This document shows, piece by piece, positions 50,546 through 59,806 of a stretch of 64,000 bases of DNA. The notes beneath the pieces are model-generated. The model was given only the letters and a program-made list of their open reading frames with translations. It made no database searches and was not told where the DNA came from. Every line of letters begins with the position of its first letter. Within the stretch, counting starts at the first letter, position 1. A program made the translations under genes and the position numbers. Source of the stretch: Pseudomonas sp. ZH-FAD (GTDB lineage Bacteria; Pseudomonadota; Gammaproteobacteria; Pseudomonadales; Pseudomonadaceae); NCBI RefSeq assembly GCF_002803095.1, contig NZ_PGLR01000018.1, forward strand, positions 46,147 to 110,146, given 5' to 3'.

Positions 50546-51505
50546 ATGCATAGTCAAAAGAAACTCAAGGCCGCCATCGTCGGCTCGGGCAACATCGGTA
50601 CCGACCTGATGATCAAGATCATGCGCCATGGCCGCCACCTCGAAGTGGCCGCCATGGTCGGTATCGACCCGGCCTCCGATGGCCTAGCCCGCGCGGCGCG
50701 GCTGGGCGTGGCCACCACCCATGAAGGTGTGGAAGGCTTGGCCCGCCTGCCGGTGTTCGACGAGATCGACTTCGTCTTCGACGCCACCTCGGCCTCCGCC
50801 CATGTGGCGAATGACGCTTTCCTGCGCAGCCTGAAGCCGAGAATTCGCCTAGTCGATCTGACCCCGGCGGCTATCGGCCCCTACTGCGTGCCGGTGGTGA
50901 ACGTGGAGGAACATCGCGAGCAGCTCAACGTCAACATGGTCACCTGCGGCGGCCAGGCCACCATTCCCATGGTCGCGGCGGTGTCCCGTGTGTCTAAGGT
51001 GCACTACGCCGAGATCATCGCCTCCATCGCCAGCAAGTCCGCCGGCCCCGGCACCCGCGCCAATATCGACGAGTTCACCGAGACCACCTCCAAGGCCATC
51101 GAAGTGATCGGCGGGGCGGCCAAGGGCAAGGCGATCATCATCATGAACCCGGCCGAGCCGCCGCTGATGATGCGCGACACGGTGTTCGTGCTCAGCGAAG
51201 CCGCCGATCCGGCCGAAGTCGAAGCCAGCATCGTGGAGATGGCCGCCGCCGTGCAGGCCTATGTGCCGGGCTACCGGCTGAAGCAGCGGGTGCAGTTCGA
51301 CGTTATCCCGGAGTCCGCGCAGTTGCACATCCCCGGCCACGGCCTCTTCTCCGGGCTGAAGACTTCGATCTTCCTCGAAGTGGAAGGTGCTGCCCATTAC
51401 CTGCCGGCCTATGCCGGCAACCTCGACATCATGACTTCCGCCGCGCTGGCCGCCGCCGAGCGCATGGCGCAATCGCTCAAGAACGCCCGAGGAGATCAGG
51501 CATGA
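50546..51505 (+). CDS. mhpF: Acetaldehyde dehydrogenase (acetylating) (copy 2)
   Basis: 319 residues. [20 protein letters not shown] (NAD site) and [20 protein letters not shown] (nucleophilic Cys) match copy 1 at 31812-32750, and most of the protein is the same. It forms a channelling complex with MhpE, giving acetyl-CoA. It ends in a 4-bp overlap with mhpE. Confidence 0.95.
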   Translation: MHSQKKLKAAIVGSGNIGTDLMIKIMRHGRHLEVAAMVGIDPASDGLARAARLGVATTHEGVEGLARLPVFDEIDFVFDATSASAHVANDAFLRSLKPRIRLVDLTPAAIGPYCVPVVNVEEHREQLNVNMVTCGGQATIPMVAAVSRVSKVHYAEIIASIASKSAGPGTRANIDEFTETTSKAIEVIGGAAKGKAIIIMNPAEPPLMMRDTVFVLSEAADPAEVEASIVEMAAAVQAYVPGYRLKQRVQFDVIPESAQLHIPGHGLFSGLKTSIFLEVEGAAHYLPAYAGNLDIMTSAALAAAERMAQSLKNARGDQA

Positions 51506-52530
51506 ACGGCAAGAAGCTCTATATCTCCGACGTGACCCTGCGTGACGGCAGCCATGCCATCCGCCACCAGTATTCGATCGAGCAGGTGCAGGCCATCGCC
51601 CGCGCGCTGGATCAGGCGAAGGTGGATTCCATCGAAGTGACTCATGGCGACGGCCTGCAAGGTTCGTCCTTCAACTACGGCTTCGGCGCCCACACCGATC
51701 TGGAGTGGATCGAGGCGGCGGCGGAAGTCGTCGAACACGCCCGTCTCACCGTGCTGCTGCTACCGGGCATCGGCACCGTGCACGACCTGAAAGCGGCCTA
51801 TGACGCCGGTGCGCGTAGCGTGCGCGTGGCGACCCACTGCACCGAGGCGGACGTATCGAAACAGCACATCGAATACGCCCGCAGCCTCGGCATGGACACC
51901 GTGGGCTTCCTGATGATGAGCCACATGATCCCGGCCGAGCAGTTGGCCGCACAGGGCCAACTGATGGAAAGCTACGGCGCGCAGTGCATCTACATGGCCG
52001 ACTCCGGCGGTGCGATGAACATGAACGACATCCGCGACCGCATGCGCGCCTTCAAGGCGGTGCTGAAGTCGGAAACCCAGACCGGCATGCACGCCCACCA
52101 CAACCTCAGCCTCGGCGTGGCCAACTCCATCGTCGCGGTGGAGGAAGGCTGCGACCGCATCGACGCCAGCCTGGCCGGCATGGGCGCCGGGGCGGGCAAT
52201 GCGCCGCTGGAAGTGTTCATCGCCGCCGCCGAACGCCTGGGCTGGAACCACGGCACCGACCTCTACCGGCTGATGGATGCCGCCGACGACCTGGTGCGGC
52301 CGCTGCAGGACCGCCCGGTGCGGGTCGACCGCGAAACCCTGGGTCTCGGCTACGCCGGCGTCTATTCCAGCTTCCTGCGCCATGCCGAAGTGGCAGCGGC
52401 GAAGTACGGCCTGAAGACCCTCGACATCCTGGTCGAGCTGGGCAAACGGCGGATGGTCGGCGGCCAGGAAGACATGATCGTCGATGTGGCGTTGGATCTG
52501 CTGAAAGCGCAAACCCATCCCGCCTGCTGA
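51502..52530 (+). CDS. mhpE: 4-hydroxy-2-oxovalerate aldolase (copy 2)
   Basis: 342 residues, same start ([20 protein letters not shown]) and nearly the same sequence as copy 1 at 30790-31800 with a slightly longer end (KAQTHPAC). [20 protein letters not shown] carries metal-binding histidines. It yields pyruvate and acetaldehyde. It lies 13 bp before the SDR gene. Confidence 0.95.
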   Translation: MNGKKLYISDVTLRDGSHAIRHQYSIEQVQAIARALDQAKVDSIEVTHGDGLQGSSFNYGFGAHTDLEWIEAAAEVVEHARLTVLLLPGIGTVHDLKAAYDAGARSVRVATHCTEADVSKQHIEYARSLGMDTVGFLMMSHMIPAEQLAAQGQLMESYGAQCIYMADSGGAMNMNDIRDRMRAFKAVLKSETQTGMHAHHNLSLGVANSIVAVEEGCDRIDASLAGMGAGAGNAPLEVFIAAAERLGWNHGTDLYRLMDAADDLVRPLQDRPVRVDRETLGLGYAGVYSSFLRHAEVAAAKYGLKTLDILVELGKRRMVGGQEDMIVDVALDLLKAQTHPAC

Positions 52531-52543
52531 AGGAGCGGACGCC

Positions 52544-53395
52544 ATGTATCAAGTCGTACCCAACGGTAAGGTGGCCCTGGTGACCGGCGCCAACTCGGGC
52601 ATCGGCGCGGCCACCGCGCAGGCGTTGGCGCTGCAAGGTTATCGGGTGTTTCTGGCCTGCCGGTCTGCGGAACGTACGCGACCGGTCCTGGAATCGATCG
52701 CACAAGCAAGCAATGGAACAGCCAAAGCGGCCTACATCCCATTGGACCTTGCCGACCTGGACTCAGTACGACGTTGCGCCGAAGCATTTTTGAAGCTTCG
52801 GCTTCCCCTGCACCTGTTAGTGGGCAATGCAGGCCTCGCGGGGCAACATGGGCTGACCAAATCCGGCTTCGAGCTGACCTTCGGCACCTGTCACGTTGGC
52901 CACTTTCTATTGGTCCAACTGCTCCTTGAACGTCTCAAAGAGTCTGCCCCGGCTCGGATTGTCATGGTCTCCAGCAAAGCCCATCGCCACGCCCACACCA
53001 TCGATATGACAACTGTCCGACAGCCCACGGGCAGTCGAACCGGACTCCAGGAGTATGCCGTCGCCAAGCTAGCAAACCTGCTCTTTACCAGGGAGCTGTC
53101 CAAGCGCCTGGAGGGTAGCGGTGTAACCACCTATGCGGTGCATCCTGGGGTTGTCGCTACCGATGTCTGGCGTACCCTCCCTGCCCCGCTGGCCTGGGTA
53201 ATCAAGTGGTTCATGCGCAGCGCTAAAGAAGGAGCCGCCACCACTCTCTACTGTGCAACAAATCCCACTCTTGCCACTCATAGCGGCCAGTACTATGAGG
53301 ATTGCGCGAAGACAGAACCATCTCCTATAGCGCTGGATGTAGCTCTCGCTGCCAAGCTCTGGGAAGTCAGTGAGGGGTGGGTTTCAAGAGACTAG
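52544..53395 (+). CDS. Short-chain dehydrogenase/reductase
   Basis: 283 residues. Cofactor motif VTGANSGIGAATAQAL near residue 14, LVGNAGLAG near 90, and catalytic Ser in IVMVSSKAHR and Tyr/Lys in YAVAKLANLL are intact. The retinol-dehydrogenase-like pattern (HPGVVATDVWRTL, KEGAATTLYCATNP) suggests a lipophilic alcohol or ketone as substrate. It ends the operon and could oxidise a side-chain alcohol. Base usage in its second half looks less GC-rich than in the mhp genes. Exact substrate unknown. Confidence 0.85.
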   Translation: MYQVVPNGKVALVTGANSGIGAATAQALALQGYRVFLACRSAERTRPVLESIAQASNGTAKAAYIPLDLADLDSVRRCAEAFLKLRLPLHLLVGNAGLAGQHGLTKSGFELTFGTCHVGHFLLVQLLLERLKESAPARIVMVSSKAHRHAHTIDMTTVRQPTGSRTGLQEYAVAKLANLLFTRELSKRLEGSGVTTYAVHPGVVATDVWRTLPAPLAWVIKWFMRSAKEGAATTLYCATNPTLATHSGQYYEDCAKTEPSPIALDVALAAKLWEVSEGWVSRD

Positions 53396-53422
53396 CTAGA
53401 CCCCGACCGCTGTTAGATTCAC

Positions 53423-53446
53423 GGGCCTCTGGAATGAAGGCCCTTT
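53423..53446 (+). terminator. Possible terminator after the SDR gene
   Basis: GGGCCT and AGGCCC arms with a nine-base loop are followed by TTT, 28 bp after the stop. The short T-run makes it weak. Confidence 0.45.
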
Positions 53447-53541
53447 GATGAACGAGAAGTGAATCAGCCCTGGTCTTCTAAACGAGCCTGACTGTCCGGG
53501 ATGAGTCAACTCCGCCCTATCGCAACCGGCCGAAATCGGCC

Positions 53542-55211
53542 CAGACCGTGTAAAAACGCAGCCGGTCTTGAATAGCTCGATGTTGGATGGTTTTCGCGGC
53601 GCCCAGAGGCCCCATGGGCGCCTGGCGTGTCGATCCGATTCATTCAACTGGTTTGGGGGAAGTATGGCTCCGCGATGCTGTGCGATGAGTTCAGCGAGTC
53701 GCCAGTGGGGTTTCAGGCCTTCATCGCCGCCATCAGCGCACTATTGCCCAGCAGGTTCAGCACCCGTTTGAAGTTGTAAGCGAGCACATGCAGGCTCATC
53801 TCGGTACTCACCCGATCTAGCGTTCGGGTGAGGAAATGGGTGGCGCCCATCCAGGCCTTCAACGTGCCAAATGGATGCTCCACCGTCTGACGACGGATGC
53901 GCATCATTTCCGGCACGTGGTCGAGGCGAGCCTGCATCGCCTCAAGTACTGACTCATGCTCCCAGCGGCTCACGCGTCGCTCTGTGCTCGGCGTACAGTG
54001 CTCTTTCAGCGCGCAACCTTGGCAATGCGAGCTCCAGTAACGGTGCAGCTTCAGCCCTTTCTCGACGCTTGAGAAACGCCAGATCAGGCGTTGCCCGGCC
54101 GGGCAGCGGTACTCGTTCGTTGCCGCGTCATAGATGAAATCACCTTTGCCAAAGCGGCCCGCCGCTGTCGCGCCCGAAGTCAGCGTCTTGGGTACGAAAA
54201 CCGTGATTCCCGCTTCCTGGCACGCCAGGATTTCTTCGCCTTTGAAATACCCTCTGTCGGCGACCGCCGAGAGTTCCTCGACGCCCATGGCTTCTCGCGC
54301 TTGCTTGGCCATTGAACTCAGTTGATCGCGATCGACGCCGTCGTTCGTGACCGCGTAGGTCACGATCAGGTGGTGTTTCGCGTCGACCGCTGCCTGCACG
54401 TTGTAGCCGACCATTCCGGTGCCCCGCGTCTTCATTGGGCGGGCATCGGGATCGGTCAGGGAGAGCTGTTTATCCGGCGCATCGTTGAGCTGAATCTCGA
54501 TTTCCTTGAGCTCCTGCATCTTGGCTTTCAAGGTCGCGATCTTGTCGTGGAGGCGTTCGGCTTTGGCCTGCGCCACAGCAGGTTCCTGGCGATCTGCGGT
54601 ATCGAGCGCCGTCAGGTAACGATTGATGCTGGACTCGATCTCCGCCATTCGCCGCTGCAGCTTGGCGCTGGTGAAGATGCGGTCGCGATTGTTGACCGCC
54701 TTGAACTTGCTGCCGTCGATGGCCACCAGCGCTTCGGCGAACAGACCCAGCTGCTGGCACAGCACCACGAATTGCCGGCAGACGCGCCGAATCGCCGGGC
54801 CGTTGTCCTTGCGGAAGTTGGCGATGGTCTTGAAGTCCGGCATCAGACGCCCGGTCAGCCACATCAACTCGACGTTGCGCTGGGCCTCACGCTCAAGCCG
54901 GCGGCTGGACTGGATGCGATTGAGGTAACCGTAGATGTAGATCTTCAGCAGGACGGCGGGATGGTAGGCGGGCCGGCCGGTTTCCGCCGGGACCACGCCC
55001 TCGAAACCTAGTCGGCCGAGGTCGAGTTCATCGACGAACACATCGACTACTCGCACCGGATTGGTGTCCGCCACGTAATCATCCAGGCTCTCGGGCAGCA
55101 CTGTGCTTTGACCTCGATGTTCTCCCTGGATGAAACGCTTCATGAACCGCCCCCGCTCTGAAACCCGTCGGCAGCATAGCAAGGGCGCTGGCCATGTTTT
55201 TACACAGCCTG
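53542..55211. mobile_element. IS1182-family insertion sequence, apparently complete
   Basis: About 1.67 kb. The ends CAGACCGTGTAAAAAC and, on the other strand, CAGGCTGTGTAAAAAC form a 14/16 terminal inverted repeat. The flanking bases GGCC at 53538-53541 and 55212-55215 are a 4-bp target duplication. It carries a single full-length transposase gene, so it may be active. It separates the hydrolase operon from the defence genes. Confidence 0.88.
53713..55143 (-). CDS. IS1182-family transposase
   Basis: 476 residues from ATG 55143 (MKRFIQGEHRGQSTVLPESL); an alternative start at 55182 adds 13. The N-terminal domain has YHPAVLLKIYIYGYLNRIQS. DDE-type segments include LVAIDGSKFKAVNNRDRIFT, VTNDGVDRDQLSSMAKQARE, VADRGYFKGEEI and the C-terminal HPFGTLKAWMGATHFLTRTL. 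A zinc-ribbon-like CQGCALKEHC lies between. It is intact and typical in length. Confidence 0.93.
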   Translation of the reverse strand: MKRFIQGEHRGQSTVLPESLDDYVADTNPVRVVDVFVDELDLGRLGFEGVVPAETGRPAYHPAVLLKIYIYGYLNRIQSSRRLEREAQRNVELMWLTGRLMPDFKTIANFRKDNGPAIRRVCRQFVVLCQQLGLFAEALVAIDGSKFKAVNNRDRIFTSAKLQRRMAEIESSINRYLTALDTADRQEPAVAQAKAERLHDKIATLKAKMQELKEIEIQLNDAPDKQLSLTDPDARPMKTRGTGMVGYNVQAAVDAKHHLIVTYAVTNDGVDRDQLSSMAKQAREAMGVEELSAVADRGYFKGEEILACQEAGITVFVPKTLTSGATAAGRFGKGDFIYDAATNEYRCPAGQRLIWRFSSVEKGLKLHRYWSSHCQGCALKEHCTPSTERRVSRWEHESVLEAMQARLDHVPEMMRIRRQTVEHPFGTLKAWMGATHFLTRTLDRVSTEMSLHVLAYNFKRVLNLLGNSALMAAMKA

Positions 55212-55286
55212 GGCCAAAAGCGGTCGTTGAGTGTTTAGGAAACTAGGGGCGATTCACTGATCTAAACGGCGAATCACGTGTTCGTA

Positions 55287-57269
55287 TCAAATGTCGATAA
55301 TTGCCCAGCCTGCCTGCTGCAGTGCTGCCCTCCTCTTGGTCTCGGCTTTACCCTCACCCATCGTGCTTTTTCGCATGGCCAGACAGAGCATGTGGGTCGG
55401 CCTGGTCATCCCTACGTACATGAGCATCATGCTCTTCTTTGCGACCTCGTTCGGACGCTTAGCAGCTGAGGCTCTGCCTTCGAGCCACGGCAAGAGCTTG
55501 TTGACGAAGTGAGTGCGGTTGTACGTTTCCAGAATCAGGGTCGCAGCATGCGTTTTACCCTTCTCGGCGTGAATCGAAGACAACCGGATATTGACGTTCT
55601 CAGAACCGACCTCAAACCTGTATGTGTTGAGAAGCGCACCACCGTTGTCACCTGGGTCTTCTACTAGAGGGGCAGTTGACCAGGCGAGATAGGCTTCAGC
55701 ATCCGCTGCTGCCTGCAGTTGATCAGAAAAGACCAAATCCGCAGCAAGATCCATCAAGCCTGAGGCAACCGTTGCATCCCATTCCGCCTGGGTAATACCA
55801 GCGGGGCTGAACAACAGCCGTTCGAGCCATCCGCGATAAGCGGCGACCACTCCAGCACGACCGGCAAGATGCTGTTCGACGCATTGATGACTGCGAGACC
55901 TTGCCACAATCGCGTCCCTGGGAAACGCCAGGCGCACCAGGGTTAACAGGCAGGACGCTATCAGTTCCACGCCTAGAGCCGCAGTTGCATCCCTAGCAAC
56001 ATAGCGACGAGCGATGTGCACACCCTCTGAAAAAGTACGCGGCTTGAACGAAGGCTTATTAACCTCTGACTGATACGGAGCCCAGTAATGCTCAACCGCT
56101 TTGGGGTAGTGCTCTGGCTTGTCATTCTCCAGTCGATGTACCGCTCCAACCGCATAGATACCTGATGTCCGGACATCTGCAGGTAGGTGCTGGATCAACA
56201 GCTGCCCATAGGCATCCAGGACATTACTCACGTCGCCATCAGGGAAGACGATGATGGTGTTGGGAGCAGGCTGGTTTGCACCACTCTGCCGTAACCCTAC
56301 CAGACCGCCAGTGATTGGCAGGTAGGCAAAGGGATTGGCGATGGACGCGATCGATTGATTGAAACGGAAGCTACTAGCGATTTCCATGGTGCTCGATTGA
56401 TCAGGGAACGGCTCTGGTAGCTCCACCTCCACTTCGAAGATTTCCTGGTTGGGATCCCCAACCCTGATGACACAAACATCTGGATCCTGACGCGGGAAAA
56501 CCTTGCTCAAGATGTTGGCCTGCTCGTACCGCGTATCTTGCATCTCATCGACCAAAACGCAGGGAAAGCGCGCTCGCAAAGCGCTCGCTACCTCAGGCTC
56601 GTCAACCAGCAGAGCATTAGCCAAGACGAACACTTCATCGAAGCAAAAATGCCCTGTCTTCGCTGCATGAGCCATCGCTTTGCAGGCATTTTTGTAGGTG
56701 TCCGTATGAGCCCCGAATTTCAGACTCCAACCGGTTAGCGGGTTGTCGAAATCGACAGTTTTTAAGCGCAAACTTTCCACTTTGATGAACGCCGATTCGA
56801 ACGTTCTCTTCATGCCCGCGTATTCCCAGGGTTTTAGTGCTTTCCGGCGGGCGGCATGCGTAAGCTCATCGTCGATGGCAGTGAGTGGAATGCCCTTCGA
56901 ACGCAGCCACGGTGAAGCAAGGAATCGCCCAGTGAAGCCATGGATGGTATCGATGTAATGTGGGTAGCGAAGCAGACGCTGCCCAATCTCCGAGCCTCCC
57001 AAGCGATGCTCAATTTCCTCCCGAGCTGCGTTGGTATGTGAAAGAACGCAGATACCCTGAGTTCGACTCTTCCAATGGCGAGCGAGGATAGCCAGCTTGG
57101 CCACCACCAATGTGGTCTTGCCGCTACCAGGGCAAGCAGAGACGTCTAGTGTGCTCATGGATTTCAGGAAGCTGCGTCGAGGCTCGTCCAACGCCTCCAG
57201 CTTCATGAGCTTGGTGACCCACTCCACATCGCCATCGGTTATCGGATCGATGAGCTGGGCCAGGTTCAT
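55287..57269 (-). CDS. gajB: UvrD-like helicase, GajB of a Gabija-like system
   Basis: 660 residues. Superfamily 1 helicase motifs are visible: Walker A CPGSGKTTLVVAKLA near residue 47, TIHGFTGRFL, motif II VLVDEMQDTRYEQANIL, GDPNQEIFE and the C-terminal LSSIHAEKGKTHAATLILET and MLMYVGMTRPTHML. It overlaps the OLD-nuclease gene by 4 bp. OLD nuclease plus UvrD helicase in this order is the layout of the Gabija antiphage system. It is longer than the classic Bacillus GajB (about 500 residues), so it may be a diverged type. Confidence 0.85.
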   Translation of the reverse strand: MNLAQLIDPITDGDVEWVTKLMKLEALDEPRRSFLKSMSTLDVSACPGSGKTTLVVAKLAILARHWKSRTQGICVLSHTNAAREEIEHRLGGSEIGQRLLRYPHYIDTIHGFTGRFLASPWLRSKGIPLTAIDDELTHAARRKALKPWEYAGMKRTFESAFIKVESLRLKTVDFDNPLTGWSLKFGAHTDTYKNACKAMAHAAKTGHFCFDEVFVLANALLVDEPEVASALRARFPCVLVDEMQDTRYEQANILSKVFPRQDPDVCVIRVGDPNQEIFEVEVELPEPFPDQSSTMEIASSFRFNQSIASIANPFAYLPITGGLVGLRQSGANQPAPNTIIVFPDGDVSNVLDAYGQLLIQHLPADVRTSGIYAVGAVHRLENDKPEHYPKAVEHYWAPYQSEVNKPSFKPRTFSEGVHIARRYVARDATAALGVELIASCLLTLVRLAFPRDAIVARSRSHQCVEQHLAGRAGVVAAYRGWLERLLFSPAGITQAEWDATVASGLMDLAADLVFSDQLQAAADAEAYLAWSTAPLVEDPGDNGGALLNTYRFEVGSENVNIRLSSIHAEKGKTHAATLILETYNRTHFVNKLLPWLEGRASAAKRPNEVAKKSMMLMYVGMTRPTHMLCLAMRKSTMGEGKAETKRRAALQQAGWAIIDI

Positions 57270-59329
57270 TCCTCGCTCTCCTCAACAGCCGCTGAGGTGC
57301 CGGCTACCGTGCCCATTGCAACCGGTGTGAGCGTAGACCCCGTCGGCGGTACAGCTGAGCCACTGGTGGCGTATTCGATCGCGTGAATCACAGACTTTGA
57401 TAGCGAGCCACGCAGAGTTGCCGCATCTAGCTTCTTAGCCTCGAAACGCTCTTCTATCAGGTCGATCAGGTGCTGGGCAGTGATGGTTTTGGAGGCTTTC
57501 TTGACCAGCTTGTAGACAGCGGAACACCTAGCCTCCTTGGTGGAGTGGGCTGTCTCGATGGCCTGGAATGCGGTTTCAGCGTCAACCAAAAGAGCTGCTC
57601 TAGTCACCTTTCCCTGATCAACCTTTTCCTCGTTGATCGCGAGGTAAGCCGCTGCGTGCACTTCCCGCGCAAGACCGGAAAAGGCCAGGTCATATTCGAG
57701 TGTCCAGTGGTCAGCAACGAAGGTTCGAACGCACTGCCCGTCGCTTGCCATCCGCTTCTGGCGGTGCTCAGCCATACCGGCTTTTTGCTCTGCAGCAGTC
57801 GCGCCGAAATCTCGCACAGCCTTCCAGCGACGGGTAGTACTGTTCCACTTGGGATCTGTTGGCCCCGTTACCAATTCGTGAATCTCAGGCGCGCAGTCAG
57901 GCATGACATCCATGTCGGTAATGCAGGCCGTAGGAATGGAGATTTCACCCTTGCTCGTATCTCGGCGCTGCATGATCTTGGAGTAGCGACGCAACCCCAC
58001 ACCGCCCACATTGATCACCGACACACCATGCTTGGTCAGGTCTTTTCCAAGCCTACGCGCAAGGGCTGGCAGCAGGATCGCCTCAGCATCGCCCTCCACC
58101 ACCAATAGTCCTTTGGCGAAGAACAATCCTGCTTTCGTGACGTCCAGGAAGCGGCTGAGGAATCGATAGTCATCGGCGCCCAAGCAGGTCTGATCTTCAG
58201 CCAGCGAGAACGCGCGCCCTCGATGCATGAGAACAAGATTCTGGATCGGAATCTTTGAGCTCAGATTCGGGCTGTGAGTGGTCAGAATCACCTGAACCGG
58301 TCTCAAACCGTCCGCAGGTTTCGCGGCCTTCTCAAGAAACTCCATGAGCTGCAGTTGCCGCTGCGGGTGCAGGTGAGCCTCAGGCTCTTCTACCAATAGA
58401 AGCGGCAGGCCGTCTGGCTCCTTTCCAAGCAGGAGGAGCTCGCAGGCCATAAACAGTACGTTGTTTGAGCCCAAACCATAAACGCCCCGGGACTCGCCCG
58501 AAGCGTGATCAAGCAACCCGAGCTCCAAGCGCTCAAGGATCTGTTTGAGCCTCGCATCCTCGGTACCCCCCTCGCCGAAACTGATACGGCTTGTCAGGGG
58601 CTGTCCCACAAGAGAAAGCGGGGCCAGGTAGTTCTGGTTAATGGCATGTTCAGCACTGACGATAGCGCTGTGCTTGTTCACCAGATAGCGCATGTAGTCG
58701 CCCATGCCAGCAATGCTCAACGCTTCTGCATCGACGGGGCTAGCAGGCGGGGTCGCGGTATCGAAAGCGCTTCCGACATCGATGCTTGGGAAGCTGCTCA
58801 AGACCTGAGAGAGCCGGGAATTTCGGCCTGGCGACATCTCGCGCTCTGCATCACGTAATGGTTTCAAGTACGCAGTGGCGAGCAGAAGACGGGCCCCTGC
58901 ATCCAGGGACGGCCCTTCCCCGTTCTCACCAGAACGCACTGAAATATCCACCCATCTGCGGGTTAGAGTTGAGCCTTGGACACGCGTGGCTGACCAATGG
59001 ATGTGTAGACGACCTACGCCGTTTTTGTAGGTGACATACTCAGCGAACGCTCCCAGTTCGGCCTTACTCAAACCATCTAATGTGCACCTCAGCGTGATGG
59101 TGCTGGCCTGAGCTCCGCTGTCATCGATATGGAAGTCTTGGAGTTGAAGCTTCAGGTATTCGGCATCACGGGTTTGCAGTACATACCGGATCGCATCGAT
59201 GACGGCTGTTTTACCTGCGTCATTTTCCCCGACCAATGCGGTAACACCTGGGTTGAAGGTGACTTCCAAGCCACAGTTAGCCTGGCCAAACTGGCGGAAA
59301 TTTTCTAGTTTCAAGACGGATAGATACAC
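57266..59329 (-). CDS. gajA: OLD-family ATP-dependent endonuclease, GajA of a Gabija-like system
   Basis: 687 residues. The ABC-type ATPase has Walker A ALVGENDAGKTAVIDAI near residue 33 and the signature/Walker B region GLPLLLVEEPEAHLHPQRQL. The C-terminal TOPRIM nuclease domain has the glutamate in GLLVVEGDAEAILLP and the Asp-x-Asp in ITDMDVMPD. GajA is a sequence-specific nickase/nuclease inhibited by nucleotides, which forms a complex with GajB. The C-terminus is long and ends in an acidic AAVEESEE. The start methionine is the only credible one. Confidence 0.87.
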   Translation of the reverse strand: MYLSVLKLENFRQFGQANCGLEVTFNPGVTALVGENDAGKTAVIDAIRYVLQTRDAEYLKLQLQDFHIDDSGAQASTITLRCTLDGLSKAELGAFAEYVTYKNGVGRLHIHWSATRVQGSTLTRRWVDISVRSGENGEGPSLDAGARLLLATAYLKPLRDAEREMSPGRNSRLSQVLSSFPSIDVGSAFDTATPPASPVDAEALSIAGMGDYMRYLVNKHSAIVSAEHAINQNYLAPLSLVGQPLTSRISFGEGGTEDARLKQILERLELGLLDHASGESRGVYGLGSNNVLFMACELLLLGKEPDGLPLLLVEEPEAHLHPQRQLQLMEFLEKAAKPADGLRPVQVILTTHSPNLSSKIPIQNLVLMHRGRAFSLAEDQTCLGADDYRFLSRFLDVTKAGLFFAKGLLVVEGDAEAILLPALARRLGKDLTKHGVSVINVGGVGLRRYSKIMQRRDTSKGEISIPTACITDMDVMPDCAPEIHELVTGPTDPKWNSTTRRWKAVRDFGATAAEQKAGMAEHRQKRMASDGQCVRTFVADHWTLEYDLAFSGLAREVHAAAYLAINEEKVDQGKVTRAALLVDAETAFQAIETAHSTKEARCSAVYKLVKKASKTITAQHLIDLIEERFEAKKLDAATLRGSLSKSVIHAIEYATSGSAVPPTGSTLTPVAMGTVAGTSAAVEESEE

Positions 59330-59560
59330 GATTAGGCTCCCTGTTACTCATGACGAGGCAGGGACGCCTATCTTGGCCATTTCCGCCAACGCAGTACTCA
59401 TCCCTGATGAAAGGTAGCTATATGGCATGATTTCGCAGGCGAAACCAATCCCCTGGGATGACTGTCCGCTCCTGGCCGGTTGTTGCCTATTGCGACCGAC
59501 GGCTTCTGGGTCGAAAGGGGCCGTTCATGGGTCACTGCTCTGACTGACGCGATTGAGCGG

Positions 59561-59806
59561 ATGAGAAACCCCAAGGCATACTCCGCTGTGCACACAGAAC
59601 TAGGGCACCTCAGTTTGAACCTCCAGGACGCCACCCTCGCCCTCTTCCTCGCGGCACGGATTCATGGCACCGACAGTGCGATAAAGGCCACGGCCAAGCG
59701 TTGTGCCAAGCAACTGCCGCGCAGTAAGCGTGACTTGATGTTCGTCATCGTTGATAGCAACGAACCGCTCAAGCTGGTCAATTACCTGACCCAGCATCTG
59801 GACTAG
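59561..59806 (+). CDS. Small hypothetical protein beside the recombinase
   Basis: 81 residues, MRNPKAYSAVHTELGHLSLN to PLKLVNYLTQHLD, of regular helical composition. The longer open frame from 59480 begins in sequence resembling intergenic Pseudomonas repeats, so 59561 is preferred, but no clear ribosome-binding site is seen. It converges with and overlaps the recombinase gene by 29 bp. No function is recognised. The gap 59330-59560 holds nothing else supported. Confidence 0.4.
   Translation: MRNPKAYSAVHTELGHLSLNLQDATLALFLAARIHGTDSAIKATAKRCAKQLPRSKRDLMFVIVDSNEPLKLVNYLTQHLD

Noticed and set aside
53871..55011. Plus-strand frames inside the IS1182 element
   Set aside because: Shadows of the transposase gene; no recognisable passenger gene.
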